Assembly: GCF_001698225.1 (NCBI RefSeq)
Contig: NZ_CP016594.1
Coordinates: 4,216,001-4,280,000 of the forward strand
Reading direction: 5' to 3'
DNA from: Gordonia terrae
GTDB taxonomy: Bacteria > Actinomycetota > Actinomycetes > Mycobacteriales > Mycobacteriaceae
DNA: 64,000 nt
Part shown: positions 17,242 through 25,153 of the stretch, piece by piece
Numbering within the stretch: the first letter of the stretch is position 1
How the letters are laid out: the number at the start of each line of letters is the position of its first letter
Program-made: the position numbers and the translations under genes
Notes under the pieces: generated by a model
Told to the model about the DNA's origin: nothing
Databases searched by the model: none
Seen by the model: only the letters and a program-made list of their open reading frames with translations

Positions 17242-19086
17242 ATGACACAGGCTTCCCAGGCACCGTCCGCACCCGTTGCCGCACCCGGCATTTCGGCATC
17301 CACACTCGTCGGAGCGTTTCAGGCGACCGCCGCCGACCGACTCGACTCGAAGGCCCTGATCGCTTTCGGCGAAGACCGCTCCTACACATGGGGCGACTAC
17401 CGCGACGCGGTCGAGGAGGTCGCGGCCGGACTGGCCGATCTCGGCGTCGAGCGCGGGGACACCGTCGCGATCATGCTGGCGAACAGTCCCGAGTTCCACA
17501 TCGTCGACATGGCGGTGCTGCACCTCGGCGCCACCCCGTTCTCCATCTACCTCACCTCGGCGCCGGAGCAGATCAGCTTCCTGTTCGAGAACGCGGGCAA
17601 CGCTGTCGTCGTCGCCGAACCGGCCTTCCTCGATGTCCTGAACCGCACCGCGGCTCCGGCACTCAAGCACATCGTGGTGAACGGTCCCCTCGATGATTCG
17701 CGAACACACGGCAACGGGCCGGCGACGATCAGCACCCTCACCGAACTACGTGGGCGACGCCCGGCGGACTTCGACTTCGACAAGAGCTGGCGTTCGGTGG
17801 AGGCCTCGGACCTCGCGACGCTGATCTACACCTCGGGTACCACCGGCGACCCCAAGGGCGTCGAGTTGACCCACGCGAACCTCATGTTCGTGATGTACAC
17901 CTGCAATCTTCGTTTCCCGTTCGACGTCGACGGCGCCGCGATCAGCTACCTGCCGACGGCGCATGCCGCCGACCGGGTCTTCTCGCACTATCTCGCAACT
18001 GTCACGGGGTGGCCCATCACGACGGTCCGCGACGCAACCACGGTCTTCGGCGCGGTGGCACACGCACACCCGACCTGGTTCCTGGGCGTTCCGCGAATCT
18101 GGGAGAAACTTCGCGCCGCTCTGCTCGCCCGGTTCTCGGCACTGCCGGACGAGCAACGGGTCCCCACGCTCGCAGCGCTCGACGCGGCCACCACGAAGGT
18201 GCAGACCGAGCAGCGTCGAGAAGATGTACCGGCCGATCTCACGGCGAAGGTCGCGACCGCCGAAGAGAACATCTTCGCCGGCCTTCGGGCCCAATTGGGC
18301 CTCGATCGGGTGGCCCTGCTCATGACGGGCGCCGCGCCCATCGCCCCCGCCGTGCATGAGTTCTTCCTCGCAATCGGCACGCCGCTGCAGGAAGGCTTCG
18401 GGATGTCGGAGACCGGGGCGCTCGGTTTCACCAACATTCCCACCGACATCCGCGTGGGCAAAGTCGGTCTCGCACAACCCGGCACCGAGGCCAAGCTCGC
18501 CGACGACGGCGAACTCTTGCTGCGCGGACCCCACGTCATGAAGGGCTACCGGAAGGCGCCGGAGAAGACCGCCGAAGCAATCGACGAATTCGGCTGGCTG
18601 CACACGGGCGACATCGCTCAGATCGATGACGAGGGGTGGGTGACCATCGTCGACCGCAAGAAGGAGCTCATCATCAATGCCGCCGGCAAGAACATGTCGC
18701 CGGTCAACATCGAAGGCAAGCTGAAGAGCTCGTCACCGCTGATCGGCCAGGCGTGTGTCGTCGGCGACCGTCGTCCCTACAACGTCGCGCTGATCGTGCT
18801 CGATCCCGATGCCGCACGCACCTTCGCCGCCGAGCACGGACTCGCCGAGAGCACCCCGTCGTCGCTGATCCAGGAGACTTCGCTACAGGCCGAGATCGCT
18901 GAGGCGGTAGAACGCGCCAATTCCCAGCTGTCCCGGGTCGAGCAGATCAAACGGTATCGACTCCTGGCCGACGAATGGCTCCCGGATTCCGAAGAGCTCA
19001 CCCCGACGATGAAGCTCAAGCGGCGCGGGGTGGCCACCAAGTACGCAGAGGTCATCGAGGACATCTACTCGTCACCAGCCCGCTGA
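17242..19086 (+). CDS. Long-chain fatty-acid-type CoA ligase (FadD15-like AMP-dependent synthetase)
   Basis: A 614-residue adenylate-forming ligase that activates a carboxylic acid to its CoA thioester. The P-loop-like YTSGTTGDPKGVE, the GMSETGA core and the hinge DRKKELIINAAGKNMSP are present. The long form with an internal TTKVQTEQRREDVPADL-type insert resembles the FadD11/FadD15 group acting on long-chain acids. The ATG at 17242 (MTQASQAPSA) has GAGGCAG upstream; a longer frame starting inside the BVMO gene is rejected. It is transcribed with the BVMO, so it probably activates an acid from the same pathway. Confidence 0.92.
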   Translation: MTQASQAPSAPVAAPGISASTLVGAFQATAADRLDSKALIAFGEDRSYTWGDYRDAVEEVAAGLADLGVERGDTVAIMLANSPEFHIVDMAVLHLGATPFSIYLTSAPEQISFLFENAGNAVVVAEPAFLDVLNRTAAPALKHIVVNGPLDDSRTHGNGPATISTLTELRGRRPADFDFDKSWRSVEASDLATLIYTSGTTGDPKGVELTHANLMFVMYTCNLRFPFDVDGAAISYLPTAHAADRVFSHYLATVTGWPITTVRDATTVFGAVAHAHPTWFLGVPRIWEKLRAALLARFSALPDEQRVPTLAALDAATTKVQTEQRREDVPADLTAKVATAEENIFAGLRAQLGLDRVALLMTGAAPIAPAVHEFFLAIGTPLQEGFGMSETGALGFTNIPTDIRVGKVGLAQPGTEAKLADDGELLLRGPHVMKGYRKAPEKTAEAIDEFGWLHTGDIAQIDDEGWVTIVDRKKELIINAAGKNMSPVNIEGKLKSSSPLIGQACVVGDRRPYNVALIVLDPDAARTFAAEHGLAESTPSSLIQETSLQAEIAEAVERANSQLSRVEQIKRYRLLADEWLPDSEELTPTMKLKRRGVATKYAEVIEDIYSSPAR

Positions 19087-19114
19087 TCACAGCGGATCAA
19101 CTCCGGAGCAACCC

Positions 19115-19444
19115 ATGGAAATCCGCGTGGAAGCGCACACGGTCCGCGTCCGTGAACGATCGGATCTGCGAGACCTCGAAGTCCGCAGCGCGGTGAACGA
19201 GATCGAGACCTCCGAACGTTTGCGACAGCGGGGCATCGGCTATGTCGACGGCGATGCTGCCTACATCAACACATTGTGGTTGCAATCGTTGAACGACGAC
19301 CGACGATGGCGCGACGAAGTCCGTGAGTTGCTGGCGTTCGCAGAGTGCCATGGGTGGTTCGACGGTGTCTATCTGCGAGCCCGATTCACCGCGTCCGGTG
19401 CACCGCGGGTCCGGCCGGGATCCCCCGTCAGGGCGGCACGGTGA
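19115..19444 (+). CDS. Small hypothetical protein
   Basis: A 109-residue protein I do not recognise. The ATG at 19115 has a good GGAG site 7-10 nt upstream and follows the CoA ligase by 28 bp, so it looks translated. It is charged, with the patches RVRERSDLRDLEVRSAVNEIE and DGDAAYINTLWLQSLNDDRRW; it has no signal peptide, membrane segment or cysteine pair. The C-terminus (GAPRVRPGSPVRAAR) is low-complexity and might be a readthrough tail. It stands just before a decayed formate-dehydrogenase-like gene, so it could be the leftover of a companion gene. Confidence 0.5.
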   Translation: MEIRVEAHTVRVRERSDLRDLEVRSAVNEIETSERLRQRGIGYVDGDAAYINTLWLQSLNDDRRWRDEVRELLAFAECHGWFDGVYLRARFTASGAPRVRPGSPVRAAR

Positions 19445-19484
19445 CCGGTTCACTACCGCCGTTCGCGTCACGTCCTCGTTCGTC

Positions 19485-21226
19485 ATGAGCACCGATCGCG
19501 TTGAATCCGACATCGACGAGAAAACGTTGCTCGTCACCCCTCCGAAGTCGCATGCCGCAGGAGTGGAGGCCGTCCTGGTCTCCCTGCGGCGCGGCATCGA
19601 GCAGATGGGGCTTGCGCGCACAGCCCGTACCCTGGTGAAACTCAACCAGCGCAACGGATTCGATTGTCCCGGCTGCGCATGGCCGGAGACTCCCGGGCAC
19701 CGCAAGCATGCCGAGTTCTGCCAGAACGGGGCCAAAGCGGTCGCCGAAGGAAGCAACTCGGCGGGTCGTCGATCCCGACTTCTTCGACGCTCACCCGGCC
19801 TCCGAGCTGCGTGAGCGCACGGACTACTGGCTCGGACAGCAGGGCCGTATCACCGAACCGATGGTGCTGCTGCCCGGCGCCACCCACTACACCCCGATCA
19901 GCTGGCGGCTCACGTACTCGATCATCGCCCACGAACTCCGCGCCTTGGACACACCGGATCAGGCGGTGTTCTACACGTCCGGCCGAACCAGCAACGAAGC
20001 CGCGTTCGTCTACCAGCTCATGATCCGAGCTTTCGGCACCAACAACATGCCCGACTGCTCGAACATGTGCCACGAATCCTCCGGAACAGCACTCACCGAG
20101 ACCATCGGCATCGGCAAGGGTCGGTGTCGGTCCCCGACATCGAGAACGCCGACCTCATCCTGATCGCCGGGCAGAACCCTGGCACCAACCACCCGCGCAT
20201 GCTCTCCACTCTGGAGAAGGCAAAAGCCAACGGCGCCCGCGTGATCGCCATCAACCCGTTCCCCGAGGCCGGGCTGCTGCGGTTTCAAGGATCCCCAGAA
20301 AAATCACGGCGTCATCGGCAATGGTGTCGCCATCGCCGATGAGTTCCTGCAGATCCGCGTCGGTGGTGACCAAGCCCTCTTGAAGGGGTTGGCCAAGCTC
20401 GTCCTCCATGCCGAGGACGCCGCCCCCGACACCGTCCTCGACCACGACTTCCTCGAAAAGCACTGCACCGGTTGAAATGCCTACGCCGAACACATACGCC
20501 GCGTTGACCTCGAGGTGGTCGTCGCGGCGACCGGCCTGTCCCTCGAGCACATCCATGCCACGGCACAGGCCCTCATCGCATCACGCGCGACGATCATCCT
20601 GGGCCATGGGCTTGACCCAACAGACGCACGGGGTGGCCACCATCCAAGATGCGGTCGCGCTGCTGCTGATGCGCGGTATGATCGGCACACCCGGCGCCGG
20701 GGTCTGCCCTGTCCGTGGTCATTCCAACGTCCAGGGCGACCGCACCATGGGTATCTGGGAGAAGATGCCCGAGGGCTTTCTCGCCGCCCTCGACACCGAG
20801 TTCGGCAAAGCAACATTCGTCGTCAACGACCTGCGGTGGGTACCGGTACCCGCGGGCCGGCTGATACTGCAGACCATGCGCAATCACGACCAGTACAACA
20901 CCACCATCTACGGACTCGACGATCGCTACCGCGGCATCAAGAACGGTCGACGGGTGCTGCAGATCAACGCCGCCGACATCGGGGCTCTCGGCTACACCGA
21001 CGGCGACATCGTCGACCTCGTCTCCGAATGACCCTGTGCCGATGGAACGACCCACCAGCGCCGGGCACCGAACCTCCGACTGGTCGCCTACCCGACCCCG
21101 GTCGGAAACGTCGCCGCCTACTACCCCGAGACCAACCCCCTCATCCCCTTCGGCCATGTCGCCGACAAATCCAATGCGCCGGTGTCCAAGGCGGTCACCA
21201 TTCGCTTGGAGCCCGCCAGGTCGTAG
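19485..21226 (+). pseudogene. Decayed molybdopterin oxidoreductase (FdhF/YdeP-like formate dehydrogenase alpha) pseudogene
   Basis: A protein of the FdhF/YdeP-like family (normally about 750 residues) can be followed from MSTDRVESDIDEK (19485) to VSKAVTIRLE (near 21210), but only by changing frame four times. The shifts are at about 19749, 20120, 20283 and 20600. There are also in-frame TGA codons at 20473-20475 and 21029-21031. Recognisable blocks are FDCPGCAWPE, YTSGRTSNEAAF, NMCHESSG (the Cys-type Mo-ligand motif), AGQNPGTNHPRML, MGLTQQTHGVATI, RGHSNVQGDRTMG and HDQYNTTIYGLDDRYRG. Between ALDTEFG and KATFVVNDLRW roughly 200 residues of the usual protein are missing, an internal deletion. 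The gene cannot make a working enzyme. Confidence 0.85.
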
Positions 21227-21253
21227 ACCGGGCGGGTTCCGACCGACTGCGGG

Positions 21254-21448
21254 TCAGAGTTCCATGAGCAGAGCACGCATCGGGCATTCGTCCACTGCTT
21301 CCGCTATCGCAACCCGGTACCGCGCAAGGTCCGTCGGATCGGCAACCAGGTGCGCTTTTCCGTCGTCGCCGACTTCGAAGACCTCGGGAGCCGCAGATTC
21401 GCACGCCCCCAGCCCGTAACAGGCCGTTCGATCGATGGTGATCTTCAT
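21254..21448 (-). CDS. [3Fe-4S]-type ferredoxin, P450-partner class
   Basis: A 64-residue ferredoxin. The cluster cysteines are Cys10 and Cys16 (ACYGLGACESAAPEVFEV) and the Cys of DECPMRAL, with a non-Cys at the fourth position, the pattern of P450-linked [3Fe-4S] ferredoxins. The start is the ATG at 21448 with GGAGGA 7-10 nt upstream; the open frame to 21568 is arginine-rich and rejected. It lies 67 bp downstream of, and on the same strand as, the second DUF2236 oxygenase, so the two may be co-transcribed. No P450 is nearby; the closest (36720) has its own ferredoxin. Confidence 0.9.
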   Translation of the reverse strand: MKITIDRTACYGLGACESAAPEVFEVGDDGKAHLVADPTDLARYRVAIAEAVDECPMRALLMEL

Positions 21449-21515
21449 GATCCGTCCTCCGGTCATTCCGTGCGGCCGGGGTGCGCGGGCGGCACGGCCC
21501 GCGCATCCCGTGCCA

Positions 21516-22835
21516 CTAACTCGCCACGCGCGCAGACGCCTTCGGCACCTTGCCCTTGTTCGCGGCAATGTCCTTGGTCAGCGTGTCCGGGTTCGCGACC
21601 TCTTCGGACTTGCCACCCTCCGGCGTTGCGATCGCGGAATTGAACTGCCGCAACGTCTTGAAAGCCTTGGCCTCGTCATCGTGCGGCAGTTTACGTGCCA
21701 CGCGATCAAAGGCGCTGACCAGTGGCCGAATGGTCGGCAGCGCGAAGCGCCACGGGGTGCGTTCGACGTCGAGCATCTCGCTCACGTAGTCCGGCTGCCA
21801 GTTTCGGATCAGTGCCCACGCGAGATGGCGTCGCCGCTCGGTGGTCATGAAGGCGGCAACCGGTCCCGGAAGCAGTTCGACATCACCCGGCGGCTTCTCG
21901 GTGCTGTACTCGATGATCGTCTTGACCACATCGCGACAGAGGTCGTCGGCCGGCAATTCGATGAGCTTGTGGAAGTTGACCTTCATCCGGGCGTCGTCGG
22001 GGTTCGTGTGGAGCACCTCTTCCGGAACGCCGATCACCCAGCCCACGTACCGGCAGAGCGCGAAGATGTCCTCTTCCTCGCGGTCGCTGATGCTGATCCC
22101 CGACGCACGGACGCCGTCGACGAACTGCGTACCGAACTGTCCCGCTTGGGTGTTCATCGAATCGAGGTTGCTGATGGGCAGACCCCAGCTCGGCCAGTCC
22201 CAATGCGGGGAATGACTGAGCGTGTGTCGCACCGCGGCATGGATCATGCGGACCTTCGCAGTGAGACGGAAGCCGTCCTGATCGCGGCGCATGCCGCCGG
22301 GGGTGTGCGCCGCAACGACGTATCGGAAGCTCTCGGTGAGCCGCCCGCCCACGGCCGACTCGTCCTTGAGGCGACCACTGAACAACACCGGCCGTGTCGA
22401 GCTGTACATCGAGAAGCCCGCTCCGATGGACGAATACGTCAGCACCATGCCGGCAACCGAGCCCACTCGCCAGTATGCGACGGCACCCCGGTACAGCTGG
22501 TCGAAGTCCACCCAGTCCGGAATGTGGTCGAGCTGTTCGAACAGTCCGACGAGTCCGTCGGAGGGATCGTCGAGCGAATCGATCCCGTGATCGAGGGCCT
22601 GCTCGAACATCTTCCAGGACGCGTTCTTCGACTTGTCCTTGAAGTCCAGGAACGCTCGGTAGGCATGATCGTCGCCGAGGAGAGCGTGGTCGGTCATGCG
22701 CTCCACGTAGTCGCGTCCGTACCTCATGATTGCTTCGCGCCGATTGTTGATCCGGCCGAGATCGATACCACGAGGCAACCCCTCGGGAACGTCGAGCGAA
22801 CCTTCCCTCGTCTGCGGAATCAGTTGAGCGGTCAC
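21516..22835 (-). CDS. Oxygenase MpaB/DUF2236 family protein, copy 2
   Basis: A 439-residue paralogue of the protein at 10172. It shares GLPRGIDLGRI, QALDHGIDS, DQLDHIPDWVDFDQLYRGAVA, GFRLTAKVRMIHAAVRH, LPHDDE..AF..LRQFN and the IAANKG C-terminal stretch. I start it at the GTG of 22835 (product reading MTAQLIPQTREGS) with AAGGAG about 10 nt upstream. This matches the length of copy 1; the open frame to 22958 would run into the operator. Two copies with separate promoters suggest different substrates or positions of attack. A ferredoxin gene follows. The enzymatic role is inferred from MpaB and Lcp, both of which cleave isoprenoid C=C bonds. Confidence 0.85.
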   Translation of the reverse strand: MTAQLIPQTREGSLDVPEGLPRGIDLGRINNRREAIMRYGRDYVERMTDHALLGDDHAYRAFLDFKDKSKNASWKMFEQALDHGIDSLDDPSDGLVGLFEQLDHIPDWVDFDQLYRGAVAYWRVGSVAGMVLTYSSIGAGFSMYSSTRPVLFSGRLKDESAVGGRLTESFRYVVAAHTPGGMRRDQDGFRLTAKVRMIHAAVRHTLSHSPHWDWPSWGLPISNLDSMNTQAGQFGTQFVDGVRASGISISDREEEDIFALCRYVGWVIGVPEEVLHTNPDDARMKVNFHKLIELPADDLCRDVVKTIIEYSTEKPPGDVELLPGPVAAFMTTERRRHLAWALIRNWQPDYVSEMLDVERTPWRFALPTIRPLVSAFDRVARKLPHDDEAKAFKTLRQFNSAIATPEGGKSEEVANPDTLTKDIAANKGKVPKASARVAS

Positions 22836-22950
22836 GAGTCTTCTCCTTGTCGTCGGTGAATCGGGCTGCCGACTCCTCCGGGCTGCCGCGTCGGTTGTGA
22901 TGGTCGGCTGCCAGCGACGGTATTTGTGCTCCACAACACAGTCAACGTGT

Positions 22951-22967
22951 CCGAACATACTGTATGG
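22951..22967. promoter_or_regulatory. 7-3-7 operator (type I) between DUF2236 copy 2 and SDR
   Basis: CCGAACA-TAC-TGTATGG. It serves two divergent transcripts. The right half holds TATGGT 24 bp before the SDR ATG. The minus strand holds TATGTT. Confidence 0.6.
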
Positions 22968-22996
22968 TCGGTTGTACAGAATCGATGAGGAGTTCC

Positions 22997-23806
22997 ATGA
23001 CGCAGAATTCGCCCTACCATTTGTTCGACGTCGCCGGTGCCCGGATCTTGATCACCGGTGGGACCAGCGGGATCGGAGTGATGATCGCCGAAGGTTTCGC
23101 CGCAGCCGGTGCCGACGTCGTCGTGTCGTCACGCAAACAGGCCGGAGTCGACGCCGCGGTGGAGCGGTTGTCGACCTCCGGGCGCGTCACCGGAATCGTC
23201 GGCGATGTCTCGACCCCGGAGTCGGCACGAACCCTGGCTGCCGAGGTCCTCGCACGCGGCGAGCGACTCGACGTGGTGGTGAACAATGCCGGTGTGACGT
23301 GGGGTGCCCCCCTTGAAGAATTCCCGGATGCCGGGTGGGACAAGGTGATGCACACCAACCTCGAAGGCGTTTTCCACCTCACCGTCGCCTTGCTACCCGG
23401 ACTGCGTGCTGCCGCACGTGAGGCCGGACGCGCCTCGGTCATCAACATCGGTTCGACCGACGGCATCAACGTGCCGGAGATGGACAGTTTCAGCTATGGG
23501 GCGAGCAAGGCCGGACTCCACCATTTGACAAGGCATCTCGCGAAGAAGCTCGCATCTGAATCGATCACCGTGAACGCCATCGCGCCGGGTCCGTTCGAGA
23601 GCCGGATGATGCGGTTCGTGACAGAGAATCCCGACGCACTCGAGCGGGTCGTCGGCGGGATCCCACTGGGGCGTCTCGGAGAGCCTGACGACATTGCCGC
23701 GCTGAGCATCTTCCTCGCCAGTGCTGCCGGAAAGTACATGACCGGGAACGTGATCCCCCTCGACGGGGGCATAGTCGGTTGTGGCGGTTCGGCGAAGCTG
23801 GGCTGA
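22997..23806 (+). CDS. Short-chain dehydrogenase/reductase (SDR)
   Basis: A 269-residue classical SDR: TGGTSGIG cofactor loop (near residues 17-24), NNAGVTWG and the YGASKAG active-site Tyr/Lys. The C-terminus IPLDGGIVGCGGSAKLG is family-like. It would oxidise a secondary alcohol or reduce a ketone with NAD(P)H. The start is the ATG at 22997 with GAGGAG 4-5 nt upstream, in preference to the in-frame ATG at 22985. It is first of a rightward unit with the tandem TetR (3 bp further on) and the MDR oxidoreductase. Confidence 0.92.
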   Translation: MTQNSPYHLFDVAGARILITGGTSGIGVMIAEGFAAAGADVVVSSRKQAGVDAAVERLSTSGRVTGIVGDVSTPESARTLAAEVLARGERLDVVVNNAGVTWGAPLEEFPDAGWDKVMHTNLEGVFHLTVALLPGLRAAAREAGRASVINIGSTDGINVPEMDSFSYGASKAGLHHLTRHLAKKLASESITVNAIAPGPFESRMMRFVTENPDALERVVGGIPLGRLGEPDDIAALSIFLASAAGKYMTGNVIPLDGGIVGCGGSAKLG

Positions 23807-23809
23807 GCG

Positions 23810-25135
23810 GTGCGGGTCGCTCGCGGGTCGGCGCACCGTCGTCGAGAGCCGCGGCCCTCCGACGCCACCGTTGCCGCCTTCTTCGCTGCAACGGAGGAGC
23901 TGTTGGTGCACAAGTCGTTCGAAGAAGTCACCATCGCCGACATCATCTCGGGCACGCGGCATTCCCGATCCGCCTTCTATCATCACTTCGCCGGGAAGTT
24001 CGACGTCCTGGTCGCCCTCGCCGATGTGGTGCTGGCCGAGTCCTACGGGGGGCCGCAACTCTGGGATACGACACCGGGGCGCGACAGGTCGTACGGAATG
24101 CAGGCGAGCATCACACCAACCCTCGAGATGTGGTCGTCACACGGCGGAGTGATCGGCGCGGTCGTCGAGCACATGCACTCGAACCCCGACATCGAGGCCG
24201 TGTGGCGTCCGACATTCGACCGATTCGTCGCAGGAGTCGCCGAACAGATCCGTCACGAGCGCGACTCCGGTCGTGCTCCGGACGGCGCGCGCCCGGAGAT
24301 GATCGCGACCGTACTCGTATGCGGCATCGAACGCGTGATGTATGTCTGCACACGGGAACTCGATCCGCATCTCCCCGCCCTGGCGTCCGCGGTCGGCGCG
24401 GTGGACTGGCTCACACGGTCCGTCCTGCGGCCGGTACCGAATTCGGTACCGGCACCGTCCGCCAGAACACTGTCATCAGCGACACAAGCCCGTCCGCACG
24501 GCGACGGGCCTGGCGGCGCACACACACAGATCGAGCACTCCGGGGTCGATCCGAGATCCGATACGACGTCGACGGCCATCCTGGACTCGCTCCGCGACCT
24601 ACTACTCGATCTCCCACTGGACAAGGTGAGCGTCGCCCGAATCGTTCGGCGCGCCGGTGTGTCTCGGTCGACGTTCTACTTCTACTTCGACAACAAGAAC
24701 GCGGTGTTCGCCGAGCTCTACCGTGAGGTCGCAGCGTCGACCGTCCACCGACTCCAGTCGCTCGACACCATCGACCGGGCCGACCGGGCCGCCGTCGGCA
24801 CAGTGTTGCGGGAGTGGCTCCGGATCGACGCGCGGACCACCTCGGTGATGAGGAGCGCCCTACTCGAATGGCCCCGACGGCCCGAGCTCCGCGAAGTCTA
24901 CCGGGCCGGCATCGCTCAGATGGCGGACTACCTCGGGCGCGTCATCACCGCCGATCGGCGCTCGGGGATCGCCATCCCCGGTCCGCCGCCGGGAGAACTC
25001 TCCGCCGTGGTCCTGTGGACAATCGAGAGATCGATCGCCGGCGCGCTGGCCGGAGACGACAATCTGACCGACTTGCACGAGGTCACCCACTTCCTCACGG
25101 AGTTGTTGACCACCGCCATATACGGAAGTCCCTGA
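23810..25135 (+). CDS. Tandem TetR-family regulator (two TetR modules in one chain), copy 2
   Basis: A 441-residue paralogue of the regulator at 7086. The first DNA-binding domain is at about residues 21-72 (RHSRSAFYHHF, 50-60), with a first ligand domain containing VVEHMHSNPDIEAVW. A Pro/Ser/His-rich linker (about 205-250) leads to the second DNA-binding domain at 255-305 (RAGVSRSTFYFYF, 281-293) and the second ligand domain ending TAIYGSP. The GTG start at 23810 lies 3 bp after the SDR stop, so it is co-transcribed with that gene. It has no operator of its own, unlike copy 1. A long perfect DNA palindrome lies in its linker coding region (24431-24452). Confidence 0.88.
   Translation: MRVARGSAHRRREPRPSDATVAAFFAATEELLVHKSFEEVTIADIISGTRHSRSAFYHHFAGKFDVLVALADVVLAESYGGPQLWDTTPGRDRSYGMQASITPTLEMWSSHGGVIGAVVEHMHSNPDIEAVWRPTFDRFVAGVAEQIRHERDSGRAPDGARPEMIATVLVCGIERVMYVCTRELDPHLPALASAVGAVDWLTRSVLRPVPNSVPAPSARTLSSATQARPHGDGPGGAHTQIEHSGVDPRSDTTSTAILDSLRDLLLDLPLDKVSVARIVRRAGVSRSTFYFYFDNKNAVFAELYREVAASTVHRLQSLDTIDRADRAAVGTVLREWLRIDARTTSVMRSALLEWPRRPELREVYRAGIAQMADYLGRVITADRRSGIAIPGPPPGELSAVVLWTIERSIAGALAGDDNLTDLHEVTHFLTELLTTAIYGSP
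24431..24452. repeat. Perfect 22-bp palindrome inside the tandem-TetR gene
   Basis: The sequence reads CCGGTACCGAA and then its exact reverse complement, without a spacer. It encodes the linker residues RPVPNSVP (about 208-215), so it may only reflect codon use for Pro-Val-Pro. It could also be an intragenic protein-binding site. Confidence 0.5.
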
Positions 25136-25153
25136 AAGCCAGAAAGGCTCATC

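Noticed and set aside
20473..21031. TGA codons in the formate-dehydrogenase-like gene read as selenocysteine
   Set aside because: The Mo-ligand site is the Cys form (NMCHESSG, near 20068). The TGAs at 20473 and 21029 lie elsewhere, and four frameshifts plus a deletion show decay.
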